NCBI GenBank assembly: GCA_035944135.1
Contig: DASZBM010000010.1
Coordinates: forward strand, 1-64,000
Origin: Acidobacteriaceae bacterium
Lineage (GTDB): Bacteria > Acidobacteriota > Terriglobia > Terriglobales > Acidobacteriaceae
Length of the DNA stretch: 64,000 nucleotides
Reading direction: 5' to 3'
A program made the position numbers and the translations under genes. The notes below the pieces were generated by a model. That model had not been told where the DNA came from, made no database searches, and saw nothing but the letters and a program-made list of their open reading frames with translations. Below are positions 1 to 8,418 of the stretch, piece by piece. The number at the start of each line of letters is the position of its first letter. Positions within the stretch are counted from its first letter, which is position 1.

Positions 1-3000
1 CTCGGGCAGTCCAGTTCCGGCGAGGTCGACACCGTCCACTTCTCCGCGCCGTTCATCAAGCGCCCTGTCGCCACCTTCCTGCTTTCGATCGCGATCATCA
101 TCGCCGGCGCGGTCGCGTACAAGCTTCTCCCGGTCTCTTCGCTGCCGGAGGTGGAGTACCCCGTCATCTCCGTGGGCGCATCGCTGCCCGGCGCCGACCC
201 GGAGACCATGGCCTCCGCCGTTGCCACTCCGCTGGAGCGTCAGTTCACCCGCATCGCCGGCGTAAACCAGATGACGTCCTCCTCCGGCACCGGATCGACC
301 AGCATCACGATGCAGTTCGACCTGGACCGCGACATCGACGGCGCCGCGCGCGACGTGCAGGCGGCGATTAACGCTGCCCGGGCGCAGTTACCTGCCAATC
401 TTCCTTCCAATCCCACCTATCGCAAGATCAATCCGGCAGACTCGCCGATCCTCATCCTCGCGCTTACCTCCGACACTGTGCCGAAGCCGCAGATGTACGA
501 CGCCTCGGACTCGATCCTCGCGCAGAAGATCGCGCAGGTGCAGGGCGTTGGCCAGGTGTTCACCGGCGGCTCCTCCAGCCCGGCCGTGCGCCTCGAGATC
601 AATCCGTACCTGCTCACCGCCAAGGGTCTCTCGCTTGAAGATGTGCGGACCGCGATCGGCACCTTCAATGTCATGCAGCCGACCGGCTACATCAACAGCC
701 CGTCCCAGCGCATTGCCTTATCCACCACGGATCAGCTCTTCGGCGCTGCCGCGTACGCTCCGCTGATTATCGCGACGAGCAAGGGCCCGGTCTCGAACGG
801 AAGCGCATCCACCGGCCTGCCGGCGTCACTCGCCTCGGCGGTGACATCCACCAGCGCAACGAGCGGAAGCGCAACGGGACAGACCACCTCCAACGCTTCC
901 ACGGGCAACGCAGCGGTCAGTTCGAACGCCTCCGGCACCAGCACCAACTCCACGTCGAGCACCGGAGTCACCAACTTTGCGACCTCGCAGGTTACGGCCG
1001 TCGGCGCCGCGAACGCCTCCGGCACCGTTCGCATCAGCGACATTGCGCAGGTGGTCGACTCTGTAGCTGACGTCCACACGGGCGGAACCTTCAACGGCAA
1101 GCCCGCGATTCTCGTTGTCGTCTTCAAGGCGCCTGGCGCGAACGTCATCCAGACGGTCGACAACGTACTCGCCATCCTTCCGCAGCTTCAGGGCTCCATC
1201 AATCCGGCCATCAAAATTCAGGTCGTCCTCGACCGCACCGGCACCATCCGCGCCTCGGTCAGGGACATCACGCGCACGCTGATCATCTCCATCCTGCTCG
1301 TGATTCTGGTCGTCTTCCTCTTCCTTCGCGAAGGCCGCACGACGCTGATTCCGTCGGTCTCGGTTCCGCTCTCGCTGCTCGGCACCTTTGGCGTGATGTA
1401 CCTGCTCGGTTACACGCTGGACAATCTTTCCCTAATGGCGCTCGCCATATCCACGGGCTTCGTCGTCGACGACGCTATCGTTGTCATCGAGAACATCACG
1501 CGTCATCTCGAGGAAGGCCTCGGCCCGTTCCAGGCCGCGATGCTCGGCTCCAAGGAGATCGGCTTCACTGTCCTCTCCATGTCCACATCGCTGGTCGCCG
1601 TCTTCATTCCCATTCTGCTGATGGGCGGCATCGTCGGGCGTCTGTTCCGCGAGTTTGCCGTTACACTTTCCGCCGCCATCGGCGTTTCGCTGGTCGTCTC
1701 GCTCACCACAACCCCCATGCTCGCGGCCAAGTTCCTCAAGCCCATCAATCACGAGCAGAAGGGCTGGTTCTACCGCATGGGCGACAGGCATCTCAAGTGG
1801 CTCACCGGCGAGTACGAGCGCGGCCTGCGCTGGGTGATCCGCCACCAGATCGCAACCTTCGTCGTCTTCCTGCTCACCTTCGGACTGAACATCTATCTCT
1901 ACTTCATCGTGCCCAAGGGCTTCTTCCCACTGCAGGACACCGGCCGTCTCGGTGGCACGCTTCAAACCCAGCAGGACACCTCCTTCAACGAAACGCGCCG
2001 CGCCATGACGCAGATTGCCGACATCGTCCAGAAGGAGCCCGGCGTGCAAAACGTCCTCGGCTTCCTGGGCGGCGGTGGCCCCGGCGGCGGCGCCTCCAAC
2101 TCGGCGCGCATGTTTGTCACGCTTGACCCCAGCGCGGATCGGCTCAAAAAGGGCCTCACCGCGGACGCCATCATCAACCACCTTCGCCCCAAGACCACCA
2201 ACATGCCGGGCGTGAAGTTCTATCTCTCTTCGTCGCAGGAGCTCAATATCGGCGGCCGGTCTTCCGCCACGCAATATCAGTACACGCTCACCGCCGACAA
2301 TCAGCAGGACCTCGACACCTGGTCTCCGCAACTCATGGCCGCCATGCAGCAGCTCCCTGAGCTGCGTGACGTTGCCACCGACCAGCAGGACCAGGGCCTC
2401 GAAGCCCAACTCGTGATTGATCGCGACACTGCCTCGCGGCTCGGTGTCTCCGCCCTCGCCATCGACTCCACGCTCTCCGACGCCTTCGGGCAGCGCCAGG
2501 TCTCCACCATGTACCAGGAGCTCAACCAGTATCACGTCGTGATGGAGGTCGCGCAGGACTACCAGAACGACCCCACGCAGCTCCGCGACATCTACGTCAA
2601 ATCCTCAACCGGCGCGCAGGTTCCGCTCTCTGCGGTCACGCGGCTTGAGAACCTCCGCGTTCCGCTTTCCATCAACCATCAATCACTGTCGCCCGCCACC
2701 ACGCTCTCGTTCAATCTCGCGCCCAACGTTGCGCTCTCGCAGGCCACCGCCGTCATCGATAACGCCCGCGCAAAGATCGGCATGCCCTCTTCCATCCGCG
2801 GCGGGTTCCAGGGCTCGGCACAGGCGTACCAGCAGTCGCTCTCCACAGAGCCCATTCTCATCGCCCTCGCCCTCTTCACCGTCTACATTGTTCTCGGCAT
2901 CCTGTATGAGAGTTTCATCCACCCCATCACGATTCTCTCCACGCTGCCCTCCGCCGGCGTCGGCGCTCTGCTCGCCCTCATCATCTTCAAGATCGATCTT

Positions 3001-3408
3001 TCCGTCATTGCCATGATCGGCATCATCCTGCTCATTGGCATCGTGAAGAAGAACGCGATCATGATGATCGACTTCGCCCTCGTCGCCGAGCGCGAGCACC
3101 ACAAGACCCCCGATGAGGCGATCTATGAGGCGTGCATGCTGCGCTTCCGTCCCATCATGATGACGACGATGGCGGCCATGCTCGGCGGTCTTCCGCTCGC
3201 GCTTGGCACGGGCACCGGCTCCGAGCTGCGCCAGCCTCTCGGCGTCACCATCGTCGGCGGCCTCATCGTCAGCCAGTGCCTCACGCTCTTCACGACTCCG
3301 GTGATCTATCTCATGTTCGATCGTCTGCGCCTTGCCCTCCCACGCTGGCGCCGCGCGGCGCTTGACTCACTCGGCCTGCGCCGCCCCACTCCCGCGGCAG
3401 GCGACTGA
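1..3408 (+). CDS. RND-family (HAE1) multidrug efflux inner-membrane transporter, 5' truncated by window edge
   Basis: This is the inner-membrane, proton-driven subunit of a tripartite RND pump, which exports hydrophobic compounds with a periplasmic adaptor and an outer-membrane channel. The frame is open from base 1, and the translation there (SAPFIKRPVATFLL) is the usual N-terminus and first membrane helix, so only a few residues are likely missing. The ATG at 151 is internal. The proton-relay Asp pair (FVVDDAIVV, near 1460-1480) and the TM10 lysine (GIVKKNAIMMIDF, near 3040-3075) are present. Similarity looks closest to MdtB/MdtC. A Ser/Thr/Ala-rich stretch of about 80 residues (about 775-1020) interrupts the periplasmic domain before GTVRISDIAQVVDS. 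The adaptor gene would lie upstream, outside the window. Confidence 0.93.
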   Translation, partial: LGQSSSGEVDTVHFSAPFIKRPVATFLLSIAIIIAGAVAYKLLPVSSLPEVEYPVISVGASLPGADPETMASAVATPLERQFTRIAGVNQMTSSSGTGSTSITMQFDLDRDIDGAARDVQAAINAARAQLPANLPSNPTYRKINPADSPILILALTSDTVPKPQMYDASDSILAQKIAQVQGVGQVFTGGSSSPAVRLEINPYLLTAKGLSLEDVRTAIGTFNVMQPTGYINSPSQRIALSTTDQLFGAAAYAPLIIATSKGPVSNGSASTGLPASLASAVTSTSATSGSATGQTTSNASTGNAAVSSNASGTSTNSTSSTGVTNFATSQVTAVGAANASGTVRISDIAQVVDSVADVHTGGTFNGKPAILVVVFKAPGANVIQTVDNVLAILPQLQGSINPAIKIQVVLDRTGTIRASVRDITRTLIISILLVILVVFLFLREGRTTLIPSVSVPLSLLGTFGVMYLLGYTLDNLSLMALAISTGFVVDDAIVVIENITRHLEEGLGPFQAAMLGSKEIGFTVLSMSTSLVAVFIPILLMGGIVGRLFREFAVTLSAAIGVSLVVSLTTTPMLAAKFLKPINHEQKGWFYRMGDRHLKWLTGEYERGLRWVIRHQIATFVVFLLTFGLNIYLYFIVPKGFFPLQDTGRLGGTLQTQQDTSFNETRRAMTQIADIVQKEPGVQNVLGFLGGGGPGGGASNSARMFVTLDPSADRLKKGLTADAIINHLRPKTTNMPGVKFYLSSSQELNIGGRSSATQYQYTLTADNQQDLDTWSPQLMAAMQQLPELRDVATDQQDQGLEAQLVIDRDTASRLGVSALAIDSTLSDAFGQRQVSTMYQELNQYHVVMEVAQDYQNDPTQLRDIYVKSSTGAQVPLSAVTRLENLRVPLSINHQSLSPATTLSFNLAPNVALSQATAVIDNARAKIGMPSSIRGGFQGSAQAYQQSLSTEPILIALALFTVYIVLGILYESFIHPITILSTLPSAGVGALLALIIFKIDLSVIAMIGIILLIGIVKKNAIMMIDFALVAEREHHKTPDEAIYEACMLRFRPIMMTTMAAMLGGLPLALGTGTGSELRQPLGVTIVGGLIVSQCLTLFTTPVIYLMFDRLRLALPRWRRAALDSLGLRRPTPAAGD

Positions 3409-3492
3409 TCACCGGCTTTGCAGCTCTAAAATCAAGCACGCCTCGATAGCATTCCGCAATTCTCAAGATCACTCCGGAGGACAACTCATCCC

Positions 3493-4308
3493 GTGAAAGC
3501 GACTCAACGCAACAACGTCAAGGTTGTCGGAACAGGGGAACAGACCCTGGTATTCGCGCATGGTTACGGCTGCGACCAGAACATGTGGCGCCATATCGTT
3601 CCCGATTTTGCCGCCGACTACCGGGTTGTGCTGTTTGATTATGTCGGCTCCGGTCTCTCGGATGTATCCGCCTTCGATCGAACCCGCTACAGCACGCTGC
3701 GCGGCTACGCTCTCGACGTCCTGGAGATACTGTCCGAGCATGACTTGAAGAACGTTCACTTCGTGGGGCATTCGGTCAGCTCCATGATTGGCGCGCTCGC
3801 GTTTCTCGAAGAGCCGGAACGCATCGAAACGCTGACGATGATCGGCCCGTCGCCCTGCTACATCAACTCCGAGGGCTATCACGGCGGCTTCGAACGCAGT
3901 GACATCGAGGGGCTGCTGGAGACGCTCGAAAGCAATCACGTTGCCTGGGCCGCCACCATGGCTCCGCTCATCATGGGAAACGTCGACACACCTGAACTTG
4001 CCGCTGAACTCGAAGCCAGTTTCTGCCGCATGGACCCGTTCCTCGCAAGCCACTTCGCGCGCGTGACATTCCTCTCGGATAACCGGGCGGACCTGCCTCA
4101 CGTAACGGCGAAGACCCTCATCCTGCAGTGCCAGAAAGATGTCATCGCCGGACTGAGCGTGGGAAAATATGTGCACGAGTGCCTGCCGAACAGCCAGCTC
4201 GTCATCATGGATGCGACGGGACACTGCCCGCACATGAGCGCGCCCGGCGAGGTCACGGCGGAGATCAAGCGGTTTCTTGCGGCGAATCCGGTGCCCACCT
4301 GCACATAG
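3493..4308 (+). CDS. RsbQ-like alpha/beta hydrolase
   Basis: The 271-residue protein matches the RsbQ/KAI2/D14 branch of alpha/beta hydrolases. The nucleophile elbow GHSVS (about residues 94-98), an Asp in CQKDVIAG and a His in ATGHCPHMS form the expected catalytic triad, and the length is normal for RsbQ. In Bacillus, RsbQ makes or delivers a small hydrophobic ligand that activates the PAS domain of the phosphatase RsbP in the energy-stress pathway. Here the next gene encodes a PAS histidine kinase instead, so by inference the hydrolase feeds a kinase sensor. Translation starts at GTG with GGAGG about 14 nt upstream, which is somewhat far. There is no signal peptide, so the protein is cytoplasmic. 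Confidence 0.88.
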   Translation: MKATQRNNVKVVGTGEQTLVFAHGYGCDQNMWRHIVPDFAADYRVVLFDYVGSGLSDVSAFDRTRYSTLRGYALDVLEILSEHDLKNVHFVGHSVSSMIGALAFLEEPERIETLTMIGPSPCYINSEGYHGGFERSDIEGLLETLESNHVAWAATMAPLIMGNVDTPELAAELEASFCRMDPFLASHFARVTFLSDNRADLPHVTAKTLILQCQKDVIAGLSVGKYVHECLPNSQLVIMDATGHCPHMSAPGEVTAEIKRFLAANPVPTCT

Positions 4309-5759
4309 ATCGCAATGAAGCGTGGGATCTGCTGGAGCATTTCCCCTGCGGCTACGCCGTCGTTGCTACCGATGGCACGCTGCTCTATGCAAACGAGACC
4401 TTCCTGCAGTTGATTGGGCGAGACGAGGCCATTGTCGCTCACGTCCGCTTCCAGGAATTGCTCACGACCGGGGGCGCAATCTTCTACGAAACGCAGTTTG
4501 CACCCAGCCTGATGCTGCGAGGCTCTCTCGAAGAGATCTCGTTCGAATTTCTCAAGGACGATGGCGAGCGTGTCCCCACACTGGTGAATGCAGTTTTGCG
4601 ACCGGAACAAGGTGAAACGCCAGCCCACATCCTGCTCGCTGCCTTTGGCGCAAAGCAAAGGCGTCTCTATGAATCCGAACTCTTGCGCGCGCGCCGCGAA
4701 TCAGAGCAGATGTCTGAAGTCGTGCGCAGGTCTTCGGACGCGATCATCCGGCTCTCGGCGAACGATCTGATTGAGAGCTGGAATCGCGGCGCGCAGCAGA
4801 TATTCGACTTCCCGGCGGATAAAGCTGTCGGAAAGTCCATCTATCTCCTGATCGCCGAAGAGAGCCGGGCCGCGCTCGCCAAAACGATCGAAAAAGTGAA
4901 GCGAGGCGCCGAGGTCGTCACCGAAACTCTGGGCAGCCGCCAGAGCGGTGCGCCCGTGGACGTGTCCATCAGCATGACCCCGCATCTCGAGGCGCCCGGA
5001 ATCTTCGTCGGATACTCGGCGATCATCCGTGACGTGACCGCTCGCAAACTCGCCGAGAAAGCTCTTCTGCAAACCGAAAAACTCGCATCCGTCGGCCGTC
5101 TCGCCAGCTCCATCGCGCACGAGATCAATAACCCGCTGGAAGCTGTGACGAACCTGCTGTACATCCTCGGAAAGCGGGACACAGATGCAGACACCAGGGC
5201 TCTCATCCACACCGCGCAGGAGGAGCTCGCCCGCGTTTCGCAGATTGCCACTCACACGCTTCGATTTCACAAACAGAGCAGCGGGCGCACGGCGGTCGAT
5301 CTTCGCGGCTTATTTGATTCGGTCCTCGGCCTCTATCGCGCTCGTCTTCAGAACTCCCGGATCACGGCGATCAACGACTGCAGCGGAAGTTCGCAGCTCG
5401 TCTGTTACGAAGGCGAGCTTCGCCAGGTGCTGGTCAATCTCGTAGCGAATTCATTTGACGCCATGCGATCCGGCGGAACGCTGACTCTGCGCTGCCGCGA
5501 GACTACGTTCCCGTCCTCAGGTTCGAACGGCATCCGGATTACAGTTGCGGACACCGGAAGCGGAATGGACCCCTCCGTGAGGCAGCATCTCTTCGAGCCG
5601 TTCTTCTCAACCAAAGGAATCGGCGGAACCGGTCTGGGGCTGTGGATCACCCGCGACCTCGTCGCCAAGAACCACGGCTCGATCCGCGTCCGGAGCAGCA
5701 CCCGTCCCGGATCCGCGGGAACGGTCGTCAGCATGCTGTTCCCCTCGCAGCCCGAGTGA
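4299..5759 (+). CDS. PAS-domain sensor histidine kinase, partner of RsbQ-like hydrolase
   Basis: This is an orphan two-component sensor kinase. The order is a first PAS domain (HFPCGYAVVATDGTLLYAN, about 4335-4620), a second PAS domain (about 4710-5050), a HisKA dimerisation domain with the phospho-acceptor His in IAHEINNPLEA (codon 5118-5120), and an HATPase domain with N box (LVNLVANSFDAM), G1 (VADTGSGMD) and G2 (GTGLGLWI). No membrane segment is visible, so it probably senses a cytoplasmic signal. No response regulator adjoins it. The start is uncertain. The frame is open back to a GTG at 4128, deep inside the hydrolase gene, with another GTG near 4179. The first residues that look like the domain begin near a CTG at 4299, and none of these has a clear ribosome binding site. 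Confidence 0.87.
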   Translation: MHIDRNEAWDLLEHFPCGYAVVATDGTLLYANETFLQLIGRDEAIVAHVRFQELLTTGGAIFYETQFAPSLMLRGSLEEISFEFLKDDGERVPTLVNAVLRPEQGETPAHILLAAFGAKQRRLYESELLRARRESEQMSEVVRRSSDAIIRLSANDLIESWNRGAQQIFDFPADKAVGKSIYLLIAEESRAALAKTIEKVKRGAEVVTETLGSRQSGAPVDVSISMTPHLEAPGIFVGYSAIIRDVTARKLAEKALLQTEKLASVGRLASSIAHEINNPLEAVTNLLYILGKRDTDADTRALIHTAQEELARVSQIATHTLRFHKQSSGRTAVDLRGLFDSVLGLYRARLQNSRITAINDCSGSSQLVCYEGELRQVLVNLVANSFDAMRSGGTLTLRCRETTFPSSGSNGIRITVADTGSGMDPSVRQHLFEPFFSTKGIGGTGLGLWITRDLVAKNHGSIRVRSSTRPGSAGTVVSMLFPSQPE

Positions 5760-5784
5760 TCGCACCCCGCCGGCTGCCACGCGC

Positions 5785-6990
5785 TCACTGATTCATCATC
5801 CCTTGCAGCGCCGTCGTCAACGCCGGCAGCGCCGACCCGTTCCATTGCGCATTCAGCACGCCGTACGTCTCCGGCGCTCCCCACGTGCGCGTGCTGCCCG
5901 TCGCCTCGGTCCCGTTGATCGACCAGTACGACCAGTCGAGATTGTGCGTCTTGATGTAGTCCGTAAGGAAACCGAACCAGAAGCCGTTGTTCGCGTTGCT
6001 CGTGCTGCTCACACAGGTCGCACTTGTGTTGCACGTGCCGAACTCTCCAATCCAAACCGGCTGCGGATTGCTGCCGGTCACCAGGTATCCCCAGTTTTTG
6101 GTGATGGTGCTGTCGTAGCTGCTCTCGCTGCTCAGGTTCGAGTACCAGAAGCCGTAGTCGTGCGCCTCATACACCACGTGGTTGCTCACATTCAGCTGCA
6201 CCGGCAGGCTAGCCACGCCTGAAAGATCGCCGGCATAACTCACGCCTTCGACAAAGATCAGCAGGTTCGGATTCGCACCCAGCACCGCATTGCCGCCCAG
6301 TACCGCCGCCGCATGCCAGTCCGTGCTCGCGCTGCCGCCCCACGTTGCCGGAGCGCGCGGCTCATTGCGCAGGTCGGCTCCAATCACAAGCTGGTTGCTC
6401 TTATACCGCGCCGCCATCATCTGCCAGTCGGCAATCCAGCTCGTCTGCGGATACGCGCTGTTGTACCAGAGCTCATTGCCGTCGGTCGTGTTGCAGCACC
6501 ACTGCGCGTTGCTCATGTGGTTGTCGAGAATCACCATGATGCCTGCATTCGTCAGCGCGTTCACTACCTGATCAAAGGCAGTCAGCGCATTTTCGCCCTG
6601 CATGCTCGGGTTCGCCGTGAGCGCATAGCTGCCCACTACCGGATTGCTCTCCACCATCTGGTTTGACCACGGCAGCCGCACCGCATTAAATCCGAGCGCC
6701 TTAATCTCACTCACAATGCTCGTCAGCGACTGCGCCTGCAGACCCGCGACAACGTAGTCTTGCTCCTCGGCACCGTACCAGTTGAAGGCGTTCAACCGCA
6801 CGCGGTTCCCATTGCTGTCGACGATGAATGCTCCCGCCGTGTGCAGCGGAAACGCCGGCTGCGTTGTCGTCTGCACTGGCGTGACCGGTGTAGCGCCGCT
6901 GTTGGCTGCACCTCCGCCACACGACAGCCCCATGCAACCAATCGATAGAACGCTCAGGAGCGCAATCCAGCCAGATACCGGTCTCTTCAT
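5785..6990 (-). CDS. GH5-family glycoside hydrolase (endoglucanase-like), secreted
   Basis: The mature part has the cellulase (GH5) fold signatures. These are a first strand around RLNAFNWYGAE, a His in MVILDNHMS, the acid/base Glu in LRNEPR and the nucleophile Glu in WIGEFGT. It probably cleaves beta-1,4-linked glucan or mannan; the exact substrate cannot be told from sequence. I start at the Met of MKRPVSGWIALL (6990) because it opens a signal peptide. The longer frame to 7026 adds 12 residues with no obvious role. Cysteines in SIGC and LSCGGG follow the hydrophobic stretch, so it may be a lipoprotein, though neither lipobox is ideal. A Thr/Pro-rich linker follows. It lies in a same-strand run with a G1 peptidase and a GH54 enzyme. 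Confidence 0.85.
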   Translation of the reverse strand: MKRPVSGWIALLSVLSIGCMGLSCGGGAANSGATPVTPVQTTTQPAFPLHTAGAFIVDSNGNRVRLNAFNWYGAEEQDYVVAGLQAQSLTSIVSEIKALGFNAVRLPWSNQMVESNPVVGSYALTANPSMQGENALTAFDQVVNALTNAGIMVILDNHMSNAQWCCNTTDGNELWYNSAYPQTSWIADWQMMAARYKSNQLVIGADLRNEPRAPATWGGSASTDWHAAAVLGGNAVLGANPNLLIFVEGVSYAGDLSGVASLPVQLNVSNHVVYEAHDYGFWYSNLSSESSYDSTITKNWGYLVTGSNPQPVWIGEFGTCNTSATCVSSTSNANNGFWFGFLTDYIKTHNLDWSYWSINGTEATGSTRTWGAPETYGVLNAQWNGSALPALTTALQGMMNQ

Positions 6991-7055
6991 GCCTTTGACA
7001 CTAAGCAGCAACCATCCCGATGTCAAGAAACACTCCAGCCCTCCGCCAAAAGCAG

Positions 7056-7082
7056 AGAGGCGAGCCAGATCAGCTCGCCTCT
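7056..7082 (-). terminator. Intrinsic terminator after the G1 peptidase gene
   Basis: A 10-bp perfect stem (agaggcgagc / gctcgcctct) with a 7-nt loop lies 24 nt downstream of the peptidase stop codon. On the minus strand it is followed by ctgcttttgg, a short T run. It separates the peptidase from the GH5 gene. Confidence 0.62.
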
Positions 7083-7106
7083 TCGCTCACTTCACCTGCC
7101 GCGCTC

Positions 7107-8033
7107 TCACGAGAGCGGTCCCACGTACTTCACTTCCACCGCCGTCGGCGTCAGGATGATGCCTTCGGAAAGGACGTTGTTGCTCGTATCCACCATGTTG
7201 ATGGTGTTTCCCGTTCCTCCCTGCAGCAGCTTGCCTTTCACTGTTCCTGCATTCATCTCCGAGAAGAACACCTCGCCGTACTGCGCCAGCTCGGGACTAT
7301 CCGTATTGATGGACAGCCGTTCAACCACCCATTCCGCCACATTGCCCACCAGCGTCGTCGGCGCCGTCGCGTCCGCCAGGAAGTGCACACCGATGTTGCT
7401 CGTCAGGTTGTAGAGGTACACCGTGGCCTGCGTCGTGGAGCCCGAGGTCACACAGATCAACGTGTTCACCGTGTCGCCCGGCACCACCTTCAGCGTCGTG
7501 ATCCAGAACGAGCCCGCGGGATACCACTCCCACCACGGATTCAACTGTCTCGAATCGCTGCTGCCCGACTTCTGCACATCCGAGTCGCAGCCCGCCTGAA
7601 GTACATCTCCCGAGCCGTCGAGCCCGTCAATGCCTACCCACGTCGATGCCGAATACCACACACCATCCTGTGCTCCGCCCGGCGGGTAGGCGTCCGGAAT
7701 CGTGTAGGTTCCTTCTACCCACATAAAGCTGTCACCTGCCGGTGCATGCACCACCGCGCCCGACCATATGTCCGTGTTCTCCACGCCATGGTCCAGCATC
7801 TTCTTCGGCAGGCGGCGCTGCTTGCGCGGCTTGGGCGCAAACTCGGGGTCAACGAACTTCGGCCCGCGCCGCATCATCTCCTCCCATCGCGCAGCCATCG
7901 TGGGGTCCGAAGGTTTTTTCGGATATCCATACTGCGACAGCAGCCGCGGATCGCTCGTCAACGGATCGAATCCCGCAGGCGGTTTTGGGAACGTGCGAAC
8001 AGACACCTTGTCAGAAAGCTTCGTCGTTTGCAT
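7107..8033 (-). CDS. G1 family (eqolisin-like) glutamic peptidase
   Basis: The C-terminal 220 residues match the eqolisin fold, acid-active endopeptidases first known in fungi. Visible signatures are WVGIDG, the region with the catalytic Gln (DVLQAGCD), the WWEWYP aromatic cluster and the catalytic Glu segment (NVAEWVVER). The pair Gln plus Glu is the known G1 dyad. I start at ATG 8033 (MQTTKLSDKV) because AAGGA lies about 8 nt upstream; the frame extends further to 8222 but without a better start. No signal peptide is apparent in either version, which is odd for this normally secreted family. A Pro/Lys/Arg-rich segment of about 90 residues precedes the catalytic domain and may be a propeptide. 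It is flanked by secreted glycosidases. Confidence 0.8.
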   Translation of the reverse strand: MQTTKLSDKVSVRTFPKPPAGFDPLTSDPRLLSQYGYPKKPSDPTMAARWEEMMRRGPKFVDPEFAPKPRKQRRLPKKMLDHGVENTDIWSGAVVHAPAGDSFMWVEGTYTIPDAYPPGGAQDGVWYSASTWVGIDGLDGSGDVLQAGCDSDVQKSGSSDSRQLNPWWEWYPAGSFWITTLKVVPGDTVNTLICVTSGSTTQATVYLYNLTSNIGVHFLADATAPTTLVGNVAEWVVERLSINTDSPELAQYGEVFFSEMNAGTVKGKLLQGGTGNTINMVDTSNNVLSEGIILTPTAVEVKYVGPLS

Positions 8034-8418
8034 AACATCATCCTTCCGCCTGCATCTTCCCGCAGCGCGCGAGATCTCCGGCAGGCTCGACAGTTTTGGA
8101 GGGCCCATCCAGTCGCAGGGTCCGCCATCCGCCCTTTGCGCGGAAGGCAGGTCCATCGGCATCGAGAATTCATCAAGAGACCGGGAGAGAGACGCCTTTG
8201 GCCGACAGGCGCCGGCAGGCAAGGCCGCATAGACCGCGCGCGCGAAACCGTTCGTTTGAGTTCAAACTTCGCCGGTCGGATGCCGGCGGTTTCGTCACGA
8301 CACGCGTCAGGCTAGTCGCCTGTTCTGTCCAAGGTCAAGACGGAAACATGCCGGCCACGGGCTGCGCATCTATCGTCGTGATCAGAGCATTCCTGCTCTC
8401 ATGCACAGCCCAGATGTC
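8034..8418. other. 385-bp intergenic region upstream of the G1 peptidase
   Basis: No convincing gene is seen here. It holds the presumed promoter of the peptidase and a perfect 14-bp palindrome, GTTTGAGTTCAAAC (8254-8267), about 220 bp upstream of the start codon, which could be a regulator site. Further GC-rich dyads lie around 8200-8290. A small stem (tcagagca/tgctctca, 8383-8402) lies downstream of the arabinofuranosidase stop and could end its transcript. Confidence 0.4.

Noticed and set aside
1432..2535. Long minus-strand open frame (367 codons) opposite the RND gene
   Set aside because: It is an antisense shadow of a GC-rich gene, with Gly/Glu/Asp-rich composition and no family resemblance.
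7020..8315. 431-codon plus-strand open frame across the G1 peptidase gene
   Set aside because: The translation is Arg/His-rich antisense to the recognisable peptidase and has no family match.
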